This document shows, piece by piece, positions 34,435-44,410 of a stretch of DNA of 64,000 nt. The stretch lies in NCBI GenBank assembly GCA_018821435.1, contig JAHJME010000009.1, positions 1-64,000 on the forward strand, given 5' to 3'. The notes below the pieces were generated by a model. The model was given only the letters and a program-made list of their open reading frames with translations. It did not search any database and was not told where the DNA came from. The position numbers and the translations under genes were made by a program. This DNA comes from Alphaproteobacteria bacterium. Its GTDB lineage: Bacteria; Pseudomonadota; Alphaproteobacteria; Caulobacterales; Caulobacteraceae. Position 1 is the stretch's first letter; each line of letters begins with the position of its first letter.

Positions 34435-35932
34435 CGGGCTTGGTCCTCTTGTCCATCGTCGTGTGGGACTGGGCGAACGCCGGATCGGCGGCCCAGAGGT
34501 GTTGCGCGGCGTAGGCGCGCCAGGGCGTCCAGGCGGCGCTGCGCGCCAACAGCTGGTCGGCCGTCGGGCGCACGCCGGCCGCGTCGGCCATGGCGCGCAT
34601 CAGGCCGATATCGGCCTGCGGAAAGGCGTCGGGTTCGCGCAGCTCGCGCAGCGCGATGTACTGGGCCGTCCACTCCCCTACCCCCGGCAGAGCCTTGAGC
34701 GCAGCGATGGCGCTGCCCAGGTCGGCGCGCGGCGTGAAGATCGTCGGGTCCGCGGCGACCGTCCGGGCCAGACCCTCCAGAGCCGCGCCACGCGCCTTCG
34801 GCATACCCAGAGCGGCGATATCCTGGCCTACCAGCCGCTCGGGCGACGGGAACACCCGGGTGAGGCCCAGGGCGGCGGCGGCCGGATCGTCGACCGGCTC
34901 GCCGTACCGGGCGACCAGCTTGGCCGCGAGGCCGCGGGCGGCGCTGACCGTGATCTGCTGACCCAGGATGGCGCGGACCGCCAGCTCGAACCCGTCCCAG
35001 GCGCCCGGCGCGCGCAGGCCGGGCCTAGCCGCCACCAGGGGCGCGAGCGTCGGATCCTGGCTGAGGTGGGCGCCGATCAGCGTCGGGTCGGCCGACAGGT
35101 CGAAGACGCGGCGGATGCGGGCGATCACCGCCGGCAGCGCCGGTAGTTTCGCGAAGTGGATTTCCGCCTGAAGGGCGCCGTCGTTGCGCGGGGTCACGAT
35201 CACCACGCCGCACGCGCCGTCGATGGCCAGCGTACGGGCATAGCGCCCGGCCTCCACCCGCTCCACGCCCGGGATCGCCCGGTCGGTCAGGAAGTGGATG
35301 ATGGCGTCCCAGTCGTAGGGCGGCTTGTAGGGCAGCCGCACCCGGATCCCGTCCGCGGCCGGGGTTTCGGCCTTTTGCGACCGGCGCAGTTCGCCCGGCG
35401 GACGGCCGAACAGCTGCTGGAAGGTCTCGTTGAACCGCCGCACGCTGCCGAAGCCGCTGGCCAGGGCGACCTCGCCCATCGGCAGGCGGGTTTCCTGGAT
35501 CAACTGCTTGGCCAGCAGCACGCGCCGCGTCTGGGCCACCGACACCGGCGAGGCGCCCAGGTGCTGGCGGAACAGGCGGCGCAGCTGGCGCTCGCCCACG
35601 CCCAGTCGGCCCGCCAGGGTGTCCACGTCGCCGTTATCCATCGCGCCGGCTTCGATCAGGGCCAGGGCGCGGGTGACGGTGTTGGACGTGCCGCGCCAGG
35701 CGCCCAGGTCGGGCGAGGCCTCGGGCCGGCAGCGCAGGCACGGGCGGTAACCCGCTTCCTGCGCCGCCGCCGCGGTCGGGTAAAATGTCATGTTCTGCGG
35801 CTTGGGCGTCCTCGCCGGACAGATCGGCCGACAATAGATGCCGGTGGTCTTCACGGCGCCGAAGATGCGCCCGTCGAACCGCGCATCGCGGGTCTGGAAG
35901 GCGCGCCGGCAGGCTTCGAAATCCATATCCAT
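34415..35932 (-). CDS. Ada-type regulator fused to AlkA DNA glycosylase
   Basis: 505 aa from ATG 35932; GTG 35983 with GGAG nine bases upstream is an alternative. Domains in order: Ada zinc/methyl-acceptor domain (about 1-80, with IYCRPICPAR and CLRCRPE providing four cysteines), AraC-type helix-turn-helix (about 90-180), AlkA N-terminal domain (RLPYKPPYDWDAIIHFL), and HhH-GPD glycosylase (FELAVRAILGQQITV, LPGVGEWTAQYIALRELREPDAFPQADIGL with the catalytic Asp). It senses alkyl phosphotriesters, activates repair genes and removes alkylated bases. The methyltransferase half of E. coli Ada is replaced by AlkA; that activity comes from the adjacent ogt. Confidence 0.9.
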   Translation of the reverse strand: MDMDFEACRRAFQTRDARFDGRIFGAVKTTGIYCRPICPARTPKPQNMTFYPTAAAAQEAGYRPCLRCRPEASPDLGAWRGTSNTVTRALALIEAGAMDNGDVDTLAGRLGVGERQLRRLFRQHLGASPVSVAQTRRVLLAKQLIQETRLPMGEVALASGFGSVRRFNETFQQLFGRPPGELRRSQKAETPAADGIRVRLPYKPPYDWDAIIHFLTDRAIPGVERVEAGRYARTLAIDGACGVVIVTPRNDGALQAEIHFAKLPALPAVIARIRRVFDLSADPTLIGAHLSQDPTLAPLVAARPGLRAPGAWDGFELAVRAILGQQITVSAARGLAAKLVARYGEPVDDPAAAALGLTRVFPSPERLVGQDIAALGMPKARGAALEGLARTVAADPTIFTPRADLGSAIAALKALPGVGEWTAQYIALRELREPDAFPQADIGLMRAMADAAGVRPTADQLLARSAAWTPWRAYAAQHLWAADPAFAQSHTTMDKRTKPDDRQAA

Positions 35933-36069
35933 GATCGAAAGGATGGGCGCTCGACCTTGGGATGTCTCGCGGTTTTCGGACACGGATCGGCGCTCCACCC
36001 GCGGCGGGCGGCGTCTGGAATGAATCCTGCTATGGTTCTGCTGGGGAAACGCCTTTTCGTGGGGAGCGT

Positions 36070-36690
36070 ATGGGTCTGATTGGTACCTTGCTTGAGCGGG
36101 TGAAGCTTCGGCGCCTGACACGCAATCCGTATGAAAACCTGGAACTGCGGCAGTGGTTCAGGGACAGTTTCGGCGTCGAGGTCGGACTCTATTCCTATGG
36201 ATGCTTCGACCGCTGGCGCATCCCGGCGGGCACGCGGATCGGGCGCTATTGCTCCTTCTCGCACACCGCCCAGATCATCAACGCCAACCACCCCTCGGAC
36301 GCGATCTCGACCCATCCCTATCTCTACGAGAAGAATCTAGGGGTGATCCCGCAGGATCAGATCCACGCCACGGGGCCGATCATCGAGGATGACGTCTGGC
36401 TTTCGCACAACGCGATAATCACCCCCGGCTGCGGCCACATCGGCCGCGGCGCGATCATCGGCGCCGGCGCCGTGGTGACCAAGGATGTCCCAGCTTACGC
36501 GATCGTCGGCGGCGTCCCGGCCAAGGTGGTGCGCTACCGGTTCACCCCCGAGATGCAGGCCGCCATCGAGGCGACCCGCTGGTGGGAGAAGAGCAAGGCC
36601 GAGCTGGCCGAGATCGCGCGGCGCGATCCCGACATCCTGCTCAAGCCGACGGTCGAGAAGCTGGCTGAACTGGCGGCTGGCCGGCCCTAG
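36070..36690 (+). CDS. Hexapeptide-repeat acetyltransferase (CatB/LbH family)
   Basis: 206 aa from ATG 36070 with GGGGAG 3 nt upstream; upstream in-frame codons are rejected. Left-handed beta-helix repeats include IPAGTRIGRYCSFSHT and DVWLSHNAIITPGCGHIGRGAIIGAGAVVTKDVPAYAIVGGVPAKVVRYRF, with a NANHPSD loop carrying the likely catalytic histidine. CatB-type xenobiotic and WcaF/WbbJ-type sugar O-acetyltransferases share this plan. Given the EPS locus upstream, a sugar acetyltransferase is plausible (inference). It is divergent from the Ada/AlkA gene and its stop shares CTAG with the convergent transporter gene. Confidence 0.82.
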   Translation: MGLIGTLLERVKLRRLTRNPYENLELRQWFRDSFGVEVGLYSYGCFDRWRIPAGTRIGRYCSFSHTAQIINANHPSDAISTHPYLYEKNLGVIPQDQIHATGPIIEDDVWLSHNAIITPGCGHIGRGAIIGAGAVVTKDVPAYAIVGGVPAKVVRYRFTPEMQAAIEATRWWEKSKAELAEIARRDPDILLKPTVEKLAELAAGRP

Positions 36691-37991
36691 CCCAGCGCGA
36701 CCGCCAGCCGCTTGTCGCGGGCGATGGAGTACGAGGCTGCGATGTGGGCGATCACGGTCAGGACCACGAACGGGATGACCGCGGCATAACCGTAGGCCAG
36801 GGCCTGTTCGCCATGCGCCGGCTCCATCTTGTCGGCGATCCAGCCCACGTAGACCGGGCCGACGCCCAGCCCGACCAGATTCAGCACGAACAGCAGGATC
36901 GCGCCGGTCATGGTGCGCTGCGCCGGGGCCACGGCGTTCTGGGCGACTGTCAGGGCCGGGGCCAGGTAGGCCTGGTTCATCAGCATCGGACCCAGCAGGA
37001 ACAGCATGGCGATCTGCCAGGTCGGCGCCCACAGGATGCCGAACCAGAACGGGATCGACAGGGTGAAGGCGATGGCGGGGATCCAGGCGAACCAGCGGCG
37101 GTCCTTCTGACCCAGCTTGTCGGCCAGCCAGCCCGAGACCACGGTGCCGACGATGCCCGTCGCGCCCAGGGCCAGGGCGTAATAGGTCGCCACGTCCGAC
37201 GCGGCCATGCCCTTCACGCCTTCGAGGAACTGCGGGTTCCAGACCAGACCGGCATAGCCGACGAAGGCCGACATGGCGCTGGAGATGGCGGTCATCACCA
37301 AGGTGCGGTTCTTGAAGAAACCGGAGATGGCGACACCCAGCGGCGGCGCGGGCGGGTGCTCGGTCGCGCCGTCCATGAGGGCGTCCAGGCCGCCGCGCTT
37401 GGGCTCGCGCACCAGCACCAGCATGAGGATCGCCAGGATCACGCCCGGCGCGCCGACCACGAAGAAAGCCGTGCGCCAGCCGTAGGCCAGCGCCAGCTTG
37501 CCGCCCAGGAACGCGCCCAGCATGGAGCCAACGGGCACGCCCAGCGAATAGATCGCCAGCGCCATGCCGCGACGCTCGGCGGGAAAATAGTCCGAGATCA
37601 GCGAGTAGGACGGCGGCGAACCGCCCGCCTCGCCGAAGCCGACGCCCATCCGATAGAACAGGATCTGCATGAAGTTCTGAGCGGTCCCGCACAGCGCGGT
37701 GAACAGGCTCCAGATCGCGCACGCCAGCGCGATGATCCATTTGCGGCTGACCCGGTCGGCCAGATAGGCCACGCCGATGCCGCAGGTCGTGTAGAGCAAC
37801 GCGAAGGACGTCCCGCCCAGCAGGCCGAACTCGGTCTTGGTCAGGTGCAGCTCGGCAGAGATCTGCTTGCCGAGGATCGACACGATCTGCCGGTCCAGGA
37901 AATTCAGGGTGTAGACGATCGCCAGGAACCAGACGACGAAATAGCTGTAGCCTGCCGACGCCTTCGGCGCCGCCTGCGTCTCTGCACTCAT
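36687..37991 (-). CDS. MFS transporter
   Basis: 434 aa from ATG 37991; the frame reaches 38198 but the extra 69 residues are not membrane- or protein-like. Twelve transmembrane helices are expected, with MFS landmarks FLDRQIVSILGKQI in helix 1-2, LADRVSRKW in loop 2-3 and ERRGMALAIYSLGVPVGSMLGAF in helix 5. The N-terminus (NFLDRQI) is typical of the spinster/sugar-acid transporter subgroup. Substrate unknown. Located between an acetyltransferase (convergent) and cysD (divergent). Confidence 0.82.
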   Translation of the reverse strand: MSAETQAAPKASAGYSYFVVWFLAIVYTLNFLDRQIVSILGKQISAELHLTKTEFGLLGGTSFALLYTTCGIGVAYLADRVSRKWIIALACAIWSLFTALCGTAQNFMQILFYRMGVGFGEAGGSPPSYSLISDYFPAERRGMALAIYSLGVPVGSMLGAFLGGKLALAYGWRTAFFVVGAPGVILAILMLVLVREPKRGGLDALMDGATEHPPAPPLGVAISGFFKNRTLVMTAISSAMSAFVGYAGLVWNPQFLEGVKGMAASDVATYYALALGATGIVGTVVSGWLADKLGQKDRRWFAWIPAIAFTLSIPFWFGILWAPTWQIAMLFLLGPMLMNQAYLAPALTVAQNAVAPAQRTMTGAILLFVLNLVGLGVGPVYVGWIADKMEPAHGEQALAYGYAAVIPFVVLTVIAHIAASYSIARDKRLAVALG

Positions 37992-38276
37992 GGACTTCCC
38001 CCAACCTGACCGCCTCGGCCGGTGTTCCGGCTCGAAGGACGGGTATGCGCTTCCTGTCTCCGGCCTTGTCGCATGCCGCCACGGCGCCTGCCAGCGGCAT
38101 TGCGTTTCAACGCTGTAAGCGAAGCGCGGCGCCCACTTCCGCTGGCCACGCCACAAGAATTCCTGCGGGCCGCTCGCCTTGCCTCGCCCGGACCCCACCG
38201 CTAACTCAACGGCCTGGATCGGGCCGCTTGCTCAAGGCGGCGCGCGATCGGCCAGCTTTGTTGTAAGGTCCGCCTC

Positions 38277-39245
38277 ATGGACGCCAGCGTCCTCAATCGT
38301 CCTAGTTTTCCTGGGGCAGAAAACCCGGAAGGCGCCTTGTCTCCCAAGACCCTGACCCACCTGCAGCGGCTCGAGGCCGAGAGCATCCACATCATGCGCG
38401 AGGTGGTCGCCGAGTGTGAAAACCCGGTGATGCTCTATTCGGTCGGCAAGGACTCGGCCGTGATGCTGCACCTGGCCCGCAAGGCGTTCTATCCGTCGCC
38501 CCCCCCGTTCCCGCTGCTGCACGTCGACACGACCTGGAAGTTCCGGGCGATGTACGAGCTGCGCGACCGCATGGCGCAAGAGAGCGGCATGGAACTCCTG
38601 GTTCACAAGAACCCGGACGCTATCGCCCAGAACATCAATCCGTTCGACCACGGCTCGGCCACCCACACCGATATTTGGAAGACCGAGGGCCTGAAGCAGG
38701 CGCTGGACAAGTACGGCTTCGACGCCGCGTTCGGCGGCGCGCGCCGCGACGAGGAGAAGTCCCGCGCCAAGGAACGCATCTTCTCGTTCCGCTCCGCCCA
38801 GCACCGATGGGATCCCAAGAACCAGCGGCCCGAACTCTGGCGGATGTACAATGCCCGCAAGAACCCCGGCGAGAGCATCCGGGTGTTCCCGATCTCCAAC
38901 TGGACCGAGCTGGACATCTGGCAATACATCCACCTCGAAGACATCCCGATCGTGCCGCTCTACTTCTCGGCGCCGCGGCCCACCGTCGAGCGCGACGGGA
39001 TGTTGCTGATGGTCGATGACGAGCGTTTCCGGTTGAAGCCGGGCGAGGTCCCGGTCGAACGCTCGATCCGCTTCCGCACCCTGGGCTGCTATCCGCTGAC
39101 CGGCGCCGTCGAAAGCACCGCGGCGACGCTGCCCGAGATCATCCAGGAAATGCTGCTGACCACCACGTCGGAACGCCAGGGTCGCGCCATCGACCACGAC
39201 CAGGCCGCCTCGATGGAGAAGAAGAAGCAGGAGGGCTATTTCTGA
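38277..39245 (+). CDS. cysD: Sulfate adenylyltransferase subunit 2
   Basis: 322 aa. Makes APS from sulfate and ATP together with CysN. PP-loop ATPase motif [21 protein letters not shown] lies at about residues 50-70, with [16 protein letters not shown] following. [20 protein letters not shown] and [11 protein letters not shown] are family-specific. It is slightly longer than the usual 302 residues owing to an N-terminal extension. Its TGA overlaps the ATG of cysNC (TGATG). A 285-bp region separates it from the divergent transporter start and holds its promoter, with no recognisable riboswitch. Confidence 0.95.
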   Translation: MDASVLNRPSFPGAENPEGALSPKTLTHLQRLEAESIHIMREVVAECENPVMLYSVGKDSAVMLHLARKAFYPSPPPFPLLHVDTTWKFRAMYELRDRMAQESGMELLVHKNPDAIAQNINPFDHGSATHTDIWKTEGLKQALDKYGFDAAFGGARRDEEKSRAKERIFSFRSAQHRWDPKNQRPELWRMYNARKNPGESIRVFPISNWTELDIWQYIHLEDIPIVPLYFSAPRPTVERDGMLLMVDDERFRLKPGEVPVERSIRFRTLGCYPLTGAVESTAATLPEIIQEMLLTTTSERQGRAIDHDQAASMEKKKQEGYF

Positions 39246-41176
39246 TGAGCGCCTCCAGCACGGCGGATCACGCCTACAAGGCCTCCGACCTCGTCGCCGA
39301 CGACATCGAGGCCTACCTGCACCAGCATGAGCACAAGAGCCTGCTACGGTTCCTGACCTGCGGGTCGGTGGACGACGGCAAGTCCACCCTGATCGGGCGG
39401 CTGCTCTACGACTCGAAGATGATCTTCGAGGACCAGCTCGCGGCGCTCGAAGCTGACTCCAAGCGCGTCGGCACCCAGGGCGGCGATATCGATTTCGCCC
39501 TGCTGGTCGACGGCCTGGCCGCCGAGCGCGAGCAAGGCATCACCATCGACGTCGCCTACCGGTTCTTCTCGACCGACAAGCGCAAGTTCATCGTCGCCGA
39601 CACCCCCGGCCACGAACAGTACACCCGCAACATGGTCACCGGCGCCTCGACGGCGGACGCTGCCATCATCCTGATCGACGCGCGCAAGGGCGTGCTGACC
39701 CAGACGCGACGGCACAGCTACCTGGTCAGCCTGCTGGGCATCCGCCACGTGGTGCTGGCGATCAACAAGATGGATCTGGTCGGCTGGAGCCAGGAGGTGT
39801 TCGACACCATCCTGGCCGAGTACCACGACTTCGCTGCCCAGATCGGCATCAAGGCTTTCACCGCCATCCCGATGTCTGCGCTGAAGGGCGACAACATCAC
39901 CGAGCCGTCGGACAAGGCCCCCTGGTACACCGGCCCGCCGCTGATGCGCTGGCTGGAAAACGCGCCCATCGAGGACGACCTCCAGGCCAAGCCGTTCCGG
40001 ATGCCGGTGCAGTGGGTGAACCGCCCGAACCTGGATTTCCGCGGCTTCTCCGGCCAGGTGGCCTCGGGCGTGATCAAGCCGGGCGACAAGGTGAAGGCCC
40101 TGCCGTCGGGCCGCGAGAGTACGGTCGACCGCATCGTCACCCTGCGCGGCGATCTGCCCGAGGCCGTCGCCGGCCAGTCGGTGACCATCACCTTGACGGA
40201 CGAGATCGACGTCTCCAGAGGCGACGTGCTGTCCGTCGCGGACCAGCCGCCGGAAGTGGCCGACCAGTTCGAGAGCACCATCGTCTGGTTCGACGACGAG
40301 CCGCTGCTGCCGGGCCGCCCCTATCTGCTGAAGCTGGGCACGCGCACCGTGTCGGCGCAGGTCGCCGAACCCAAGTATAAGGTCAACGTCAACACCCTCG
40401 AACACCTCGCGGCCACGCGGCTGGAGCTGAACGAAATCGGCGTCGCCAACCTGTCGCTGGCCGCCCCGATCGCCTTCGATCCCTACATGGAGAACAAGGA
40501 CCTCGGCGGCTTCATCCTGATCGACCGGCTGTCCAACCGCACGGTCGGCGCGGGCATGCTGCATTTCGCACTCCGCCGCAGCCAAAATATCCACTGGCAG
40601 GCGACCGACGTCTCCAAGGCCGCCCGCTCAGCGGCCAAGGGCCAGAAGGCGCGCGTGGTGTGGTTCACCGGGCTCTCGGGCTCGGGCAAGTCGACCATCG
40701 CCAACATGCTGGAAAAACGCCTCGCCGCCGAGGGCCGCCACACCTACCTGCTGGACGGCGACAACGTCCGCCACGGCCTGAACCGCGATCTGGGCTTCAC
40801 CGACGAGGACCGGGTCGAGAACATCCGCCGCGTCGCCGAGGTGTCCAAGCTGATGGTCGACGCCGGCCTGATCGTGCTGGTCTCGTTCATCTCGCCGTTC
40901 CGCGCCGAACGGCAGATGGCCCGGGAGCTACTGGGCGAGCGCGAGTTCGTCGAGGTGTTCGTGGACACGCCCCTGGCCGAGGCCGAACGGCGCGACGTCA
41001 AGGGCCTCTACAAGAAGGCCCGCGCCGGCGAGCTCAAGAACTTCACCGGTATCGACAGCCCCTACGAGGCGCCCGAGAACGCCGAGATCCGCATCGACAC
41101 GACCCAGCTCACCCCCGAGCAGGCCGCCGAGCAGATCTTCGCCTGGCTCGACGGCGCCTTCGACCCCGGGATCTAG
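39245..41176 (+). CDS. cysNC: Bifunctional sulfate adenylyltransferase subunit 1/APS kinase
   Basis: 643 aa. Fusion of CysN and CysC. The CysN GTPase occupies about residues 1-450: G1 [17 protein letters not shown] (about 40-56), [12 protein letters not shown] (G3), NKMDLVGW (G4). The APS kinase occupies about 465-635: P-loop [16 protein letters not shown] (about 474-489), [16 protein letters not shown], and [17 protein letters not shown]. It activates sulfate to APS and then phosphorylates APS to PAPS. Coupled to cysD by TGATG. The stop shares CTAG with the convergent oxidoreductase gene. Confidence 0.95.
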   Translation: MSASSTADHAYKASDLVADDIEAYLHQHEHKSLLRFLTCGSVDDGKSTLIGRLLYDSKMIFEDQLAALEADSKRVGTQGGDIDFALLVDGLAAEREQGITIDVAYRFFSTDKRKFIVADTPGHEQYTRNMVTGASTADAAIILIDARKGVLTQTRRHSYLVSLLGIRHVVLAINKMDLVGWSQEVFDTILAEYHDFAAQIGIKAFTAIPMSALKGDNITEPSDKAPWYTGPPLMRWLENAPIEDDLQAKPFRMPVQWVNRPNLDFRGFSGQVASGVIKPGDKVKALPSGRESTVDRIVTLRGDLPEAVAGQSVTITLTDEIDVSRGDVLSVADQPPEVADQFESTIVWFDDEPLLPGRPYLLKLGTRTVSAQVAEPKYKVNVNTLEHLAATRLELNEIGVANLSLAAPIAFDPYMENKDLGGFILIDRLSNRTVGAGMLHFALRRSQNIHWQATDVSKAARSAAKGQKARVVWFTGLSGSGKSTIANMLEKRLAAEGRHTYLLDGDNVRHGLNRDLGFTDEDRVENIRRVAEVSKLMVDAGLIVLVSFISPFRAERQMARELLGEREFVEVFVDTPLAEAERRDVKGLYKKARAGELKNFTGIDSPYEAPENAEIRIDTTQLTPEQAAEQIFAWLDGAFDPGI

Positions 41177-42192
41177 AACTCCAGGACGATCTTCCCGAAG
41201 TGCTCGCCGGCGGCCATGGCGCCGATGGCGGCCTTGGCCTCGGTCCAGGGGTAGACCTTGTCCACCACGGGCCGGATCTGGTGCAGCTCGATGGCCCGGC
41301 ACATGGGCTCGAACATGTCGCGCGAGCCGACCGATAGGCCCTGCAGCTTGGCCGAGTTGCCGATCAGGGCCGCCGGGTTGAACGGCTCGCCCGCGCCGGC
41401 GACGATGCCGATGATCGCGATGTGGCCGCCGACCTTGATGGCTTTCATGCTCTCCTGGATCGTGCCGCCGCCGCCGACCTCCATGATGAAATCGGCGCCC
41501 TTGCCGCCGGTGGCCGCGCGCACGGCCTTCGACCACTCCGGCGTGGTCTTGTAGTTCACCACATGGTCGGCGCCGAGCGCCTTGGCGCGCTCAAGCTTCT
41601 CGTCGGATGACGAGGTGATGATCGTCCGATAGCCCGCCGCCTTGGCGAATTGCAGCCCGAAGATCGAGACCCCGCCGGTGCCTTGAAGCACCACCGTGTC
41701 GGCGGGCTCCAGGCGGGCGTCCTGAAACACGCCGCGCCAGGCGGTGAGCGCGGCGCAGGGCAGTGTCGCCACTTCGTTGTCGGTCAGGAAGTCGGGAACC
41801 TTGGACAGGCCCTCCTGGCTGAACACCTGCAGTTCGGCGCCCGCCCCAGGGATCGGGAAGCCCAGCGCGCTCATCAGCTTTTCCAGCGTCGGCGGACCCG
41901 ACACCCAGTTCTGGAAGAACAGCGTCGATACCCGGTCGCCGGCCTTGAACCGCGTCACGCCCGGCCCGACCGCCTCGACGTAGCCGCAGCCGTCCGAGAA
42001 GGGCGTGATGATATCCGTGGCCGAGGCGGCCGCCCGCCCGTACATCCCGTGGATCATCAGGAAGTCGCGGTAGTTCAGCGAGCACGCCTTCATCCGCACC
42101 AGCACCTGGCCCTGGCCGGGCGTCGGATCGGGGACCTCCACCACCTGGATGGCGTCCGGACCCCAGGGGGCGGTGATGTTCAGCGCGCGCAT
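41173..42192 (-). CDS. Medium-chain zinc-type/quinone-reductase-like alcohol dehydrogenase
   Basis: 339 aa. MDR superfamily. The N-terminal GroES-like domain includes [18 protein letters not shown] and [25 protein letters not shown], and the cofactor domain [44 protein letters not shown]. The GxGGVxxF NAD(P)-binding loop is present. The usual catalytic-zinc cysteine near residue 37-45 is not in its normal place, so it may be closer to the zinc-free quinone oxidoreductases. GGAGGAAT sits before the ATG. Substrate unknown; no operon partner. Confidence 0.84.
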   Translation of the reverse strand: MRALNITAPWGPDAIQVVEVPDPTPGQGQVLVRMKACSLNYRDFLMIHGMYGRAAASATDIITPFSDGCGYVEAVGPGVTRFKAGDRVSTLFFQNWVSGPPTLEKLMSALGFPIPGAGAELQVFSQEGLSKVPDFLTDNEVATLPCAALTAWRGVFQDARLEPADTVVLQGTGGVSIFGLQFAKAAGYRTIITSSSDEKLERAKALGADHVVNYKTTPEWSKAVRAATGGKGADFIMEVGGGGTIQESMKAIKVGGHIAIIGIVAGAGEPFNPAALIGNSAKLQGLSVGSRDMFEPMCRAIELHQIRPVVDKVYPWTEAKAAIGAMAAGEHFGKIVLEF

Positions 42193-42273
42193 CTTCGTAT
42201 TCCTCCGATTGGAGGCATGGTGGCGAGGCGCCCCCGCCCCCGCAACCGTGTCGCCACGTCAGCCGACGCTAGG

Positions 42274-43032
42274 TCAGGCGCGCGCGGCCGGCAGGACCGG
42301 GGCGTCGCCCCATTGGGCGGGGTCATGGCCGAAGACCATCACCGTCTCCGGAGCGCGCAGCGCCAGCAGAGCGTCCAGCGACCGGTTCATGGCGACGTGG
42401 TCGGCATGGTCGGCGAACCAGCGGCTCTCCACGACCCCGCAGTGATAGCAGGCGTCGCCGACCAGCAGGTGATCGCCCTGCCCGCTCCGCACCCGCAGCG
42501 ACTGATGACCCGGCGTGTGGCCGTAGCTGGGGATGCAGGTGACCGAGCCGTCGCCGAACAGGTCGTCCTCGCCGTCCAGCAGCCGGACCTGGTGCCCCAG
42601 GTCGAAGTAGCGTTTGCGCAGGCCGTACTTGTTCGAGGTCTCGCGTTCGAAGCCTGCGTCCCACTCCCGTCGCTGGACAACCACCGTGGCGTTCGGCAGC
42701 TCGCGCAGGCCCCCGGCGTGGTCGAAGTGCAGATGGGAGATCACTGCATACCTTACACGAGCGGGGTCGATGTCCAGGCGCTCGAGGTGGGCGGTCAGGG
42801 TCTCCTCCGGCGTCAGGCTGACGTCGAGATCCTGGGTCTGCAGCGCCTTCAGATAGCTTTCCTCCCGGTCGCACATGGCCGCCGGCAGGCCGCAGTCGAA
42901 CAGCGCCACGCCGTCGGGGTGCTCGATCACATAGAACGGAATCGGCACGCTCACCCGGTCGCCCGCCATGCCCATGCCGGCGCCCGGGCTGTGGAACTGA
43001 CCGCAGACGCAGCCGAACAGGCGAAGGGTCAT
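42274..43032 (-). CDS. Metallo-beta-lactamase-fold hydrolase, N-acyl homoserine lactonase-like
   Basis: 252 aa from ATG 43032 with GGAGAGG upstream. Binuclear metal motif H100-L-H102-F-D104-H105-A-G-G, plus SYGHTPGHQSL, VGDACYH and a terminal FGHDPAQW. This is the arrangement of AiiA/AttM-type lactonases that open the ring of acyl homoserine lactones. Related enzymes hydrolyse other lactones, so quorum quenching is a good but unproven reading. It lies 10 bp from the MFS gene stop on the same strand, so the transporter and lactonase are probably one transcript. No luxI/luxR homologue is in the window. Confidence 0.8.
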   Translation of the reverse strand: MTLRLFGCVCGQFHSPGAGMGMAGDRVSVPIPFYVIEHPDGVALFDCGLPAAMCDREESYLKALQTQDLDVSLTPEETLTAHLERLDIDPARVRYAVISHLHFDHAGGLRELPNATVVVQRREWDAGFERETSNKYGLRKRYFDLGHQVRLLDGEDDLFGDGSVTCIPSYGHTPGHQSLRVRSGQGDHLLVGDACYHCGVVESRWFADHADHVAMNRSLDALLALRAPETVMVFGHDPAQWGDAPVLPAARA

Positions 43033-43042
43033 CGACCTCTCC

Positions 43043-44206
43043 TCACGCGGGATCCAGTTTACGCACGCCATAGAGGCGGACGGCGCCGACCAGGCCCAGC
43101 CCGCACATCAGCGTCATCAGGAAATAGCCCTGGGCGCCGAACCTGTCGAACAGCGGCCCGGAGGCCATGGTCGCCAGCCCCATCAGCATGCCGCTGGACA
43201 GCGCCGAGTTCAGCGCCTGGGCGGCCGAGGCGTTGGCGGGCGTCGACAGCCGCTCGATGAGCTGCAGCGACGCCAGGAAGGTCGCCGCATAGCTGAGCAC
43301 ATGCAGGAGCTGCAACGGGAACAGCACCCAGAGCGGCGGCACGAACGCCAGCGCCGTCCAGCGCAGCATCGCCGCCGCGCCGCCCAGCACCAGCAGGTTT
43401 CGCGGCCCCACCCGCCGGCGCCACGGCTCCATGAACCACATGAACCCCACCTCCGCCGCGACGCCCACGGCCCACAGGATGCCGGTCATGCTCTCCGGCA
43501 CCCCCTGCTGCTTCCAGACCAAGGTGGAGAAGCCGTAGTAGAAGGCGTGCGCCGACTGGATCAGGCCGGCCGCGATGGCCGCGGTCATGAAGGCCGGGTC
43601 GCGCAGCAGGCCGCTGACGCCAGCGAACCGGTCCGCGGCCTTGGCCACATGGCCCTCCTCGTGCACCGGGTCGGGCGGCAGCAGGAACCGGGCGGCCAGC
43701 GCCGTCAGTCCGACCGAGGCGGTGATCCACACCAGCACTAGGTCCGGCGACCCCCAGGTCAGGATCGCCCCCATCACCACATTGGCGATCATGAAGGCGA
43801 CCGAGCCGATGCCGCGCGGCCAGCCGTAGTTGAATCCGTCCCGCCGGGCGCGGTTGAGCACGATCACGTCGGTCAGCGGCGAGATGGTGGAGAAGGCCGA
43901 TGACGCGGCGAACCACACCACCGTCCAGCCCGCGAACCCCATCGGCAGCGCCATCAGCGCATAGGCCGCCATCACGCCCAGGCTCATGAAGCTGAGCGCC
44001 GTGCGCCGCAGCTTGAAGCTGTCGGCCCAGATCGCCAGCAGCGGCGCGGTAAACGCCCGCGCCAGCATCGGCAGCGACAGGATCAGCCCGATCTGCGCGC
44101 CCGACAGGCCGTGATGGGCGAACCAGACGGGCATGTAGGGCGAGGCCGCGCCGGTCCCGACGAAGATCGCCGAGTAGAACAGGCCGAGGCGGACGGGCAG
44201 CGACAT
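43043..44206 (-). CDS. MFS transporter (MFS_1-like, HsrA/NupG-type)
   Basis: 387 aa, twelve predicted helices, no long loops. The N-terminus LPVRLGLFYSAIFVGTGAASPYMPVWFAHHGLSG and DVIVLNRARRDGFNYGWPRGIGSVAFM are typical of the MFS_1-like subgroup that includes 3-phenylpropionate and nucleoside transporters. Substrate unknown. It is upstream of the AHL-lactonase-like gene and transcribed with it. A palindromic intergenic element lies just before its start. Confidence 0.8.
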   Translation of the reverse strand: MSLPVRLGLFYSAIFVGTGAASPYMPVWFAHHGLSGAQIGLILSLPMLARAFTAPLLAIWADSFKLRRTALSFMSLGVMAAYALMALPMGFAGWTVVWFAASSAFSTISPLTDVIVLNRARRDGFNYGWPRGIGSVAFMIANVVMGAILTWGSPDLVLVWITASVGLTALAARFLLPPDPVHEEGHVAKAADRFAGVSGLLRDPAFMTAAIAAGLIQSAHAFYYGFSTLVWKQQGVPESMTGILWAVGVAAEVGFMWFMEPWRRRVGPRNLLVLGGAAAMLRWTALAFVPPLWVLFPLQLLHVLSYAATFLASLQLIERLSTPANASAAQALNSALSSGMLMGLATMASGPLFDRFGAQGYFLMTLMCGLGLVGAVRLYGVRKLDPA

Positions 44207-44233
44207 CGCTTCGGCTTATACGGAGTCGATGCC

Positions 44234-44349
44234 GCAATTCCTCCCCCATCGGGGGAGGTGGCGCGACGCCCCGGAGGGGGTCCTCAACGGCCGCGGACGA
44301 CCCCCTCAGTCGGCATTCGCCGACAGCTCCCCCGATGGGGAGCAATTGG
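44234..44349. repeat. Palindromic intergenic element (nested inverted repeats)
   Basis: A 116-bp element with outer ends GCAATTCCTCCCCCATCGGG and, in inverse, CCAATTGCTCCCCATCGGG. Inside are CCTCCCCCATCGGGGGAGG (44240-44258), CCCCGGAGGGGGTCC and GACCCCCTCAGTCGGC, so several hairpins are possible. It fills the region between the MFS start and the aminotransferase gene. Such G/C-block palindromes with the TCGGC...GCCGA core are scattered in Caulobacter-type genomes as REP-like elements. No second copy occurs in the window. Confidence 0.65.
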
Positions 44350-44410
44350 TTTGTCGACGCGCGCCGTTCTCGGTCTAAGCTCTTCCTGAACAACGATAAG
44401 GGAGGCCGCG

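Noticed and set aside
44234..44349. CRISPR-like or attachment site reading of the palindromic element
   Set aside because: There is no regular repeat-spacer unit, no cas gene and no integrase; nested inverted repeats fit a REP-like element better.
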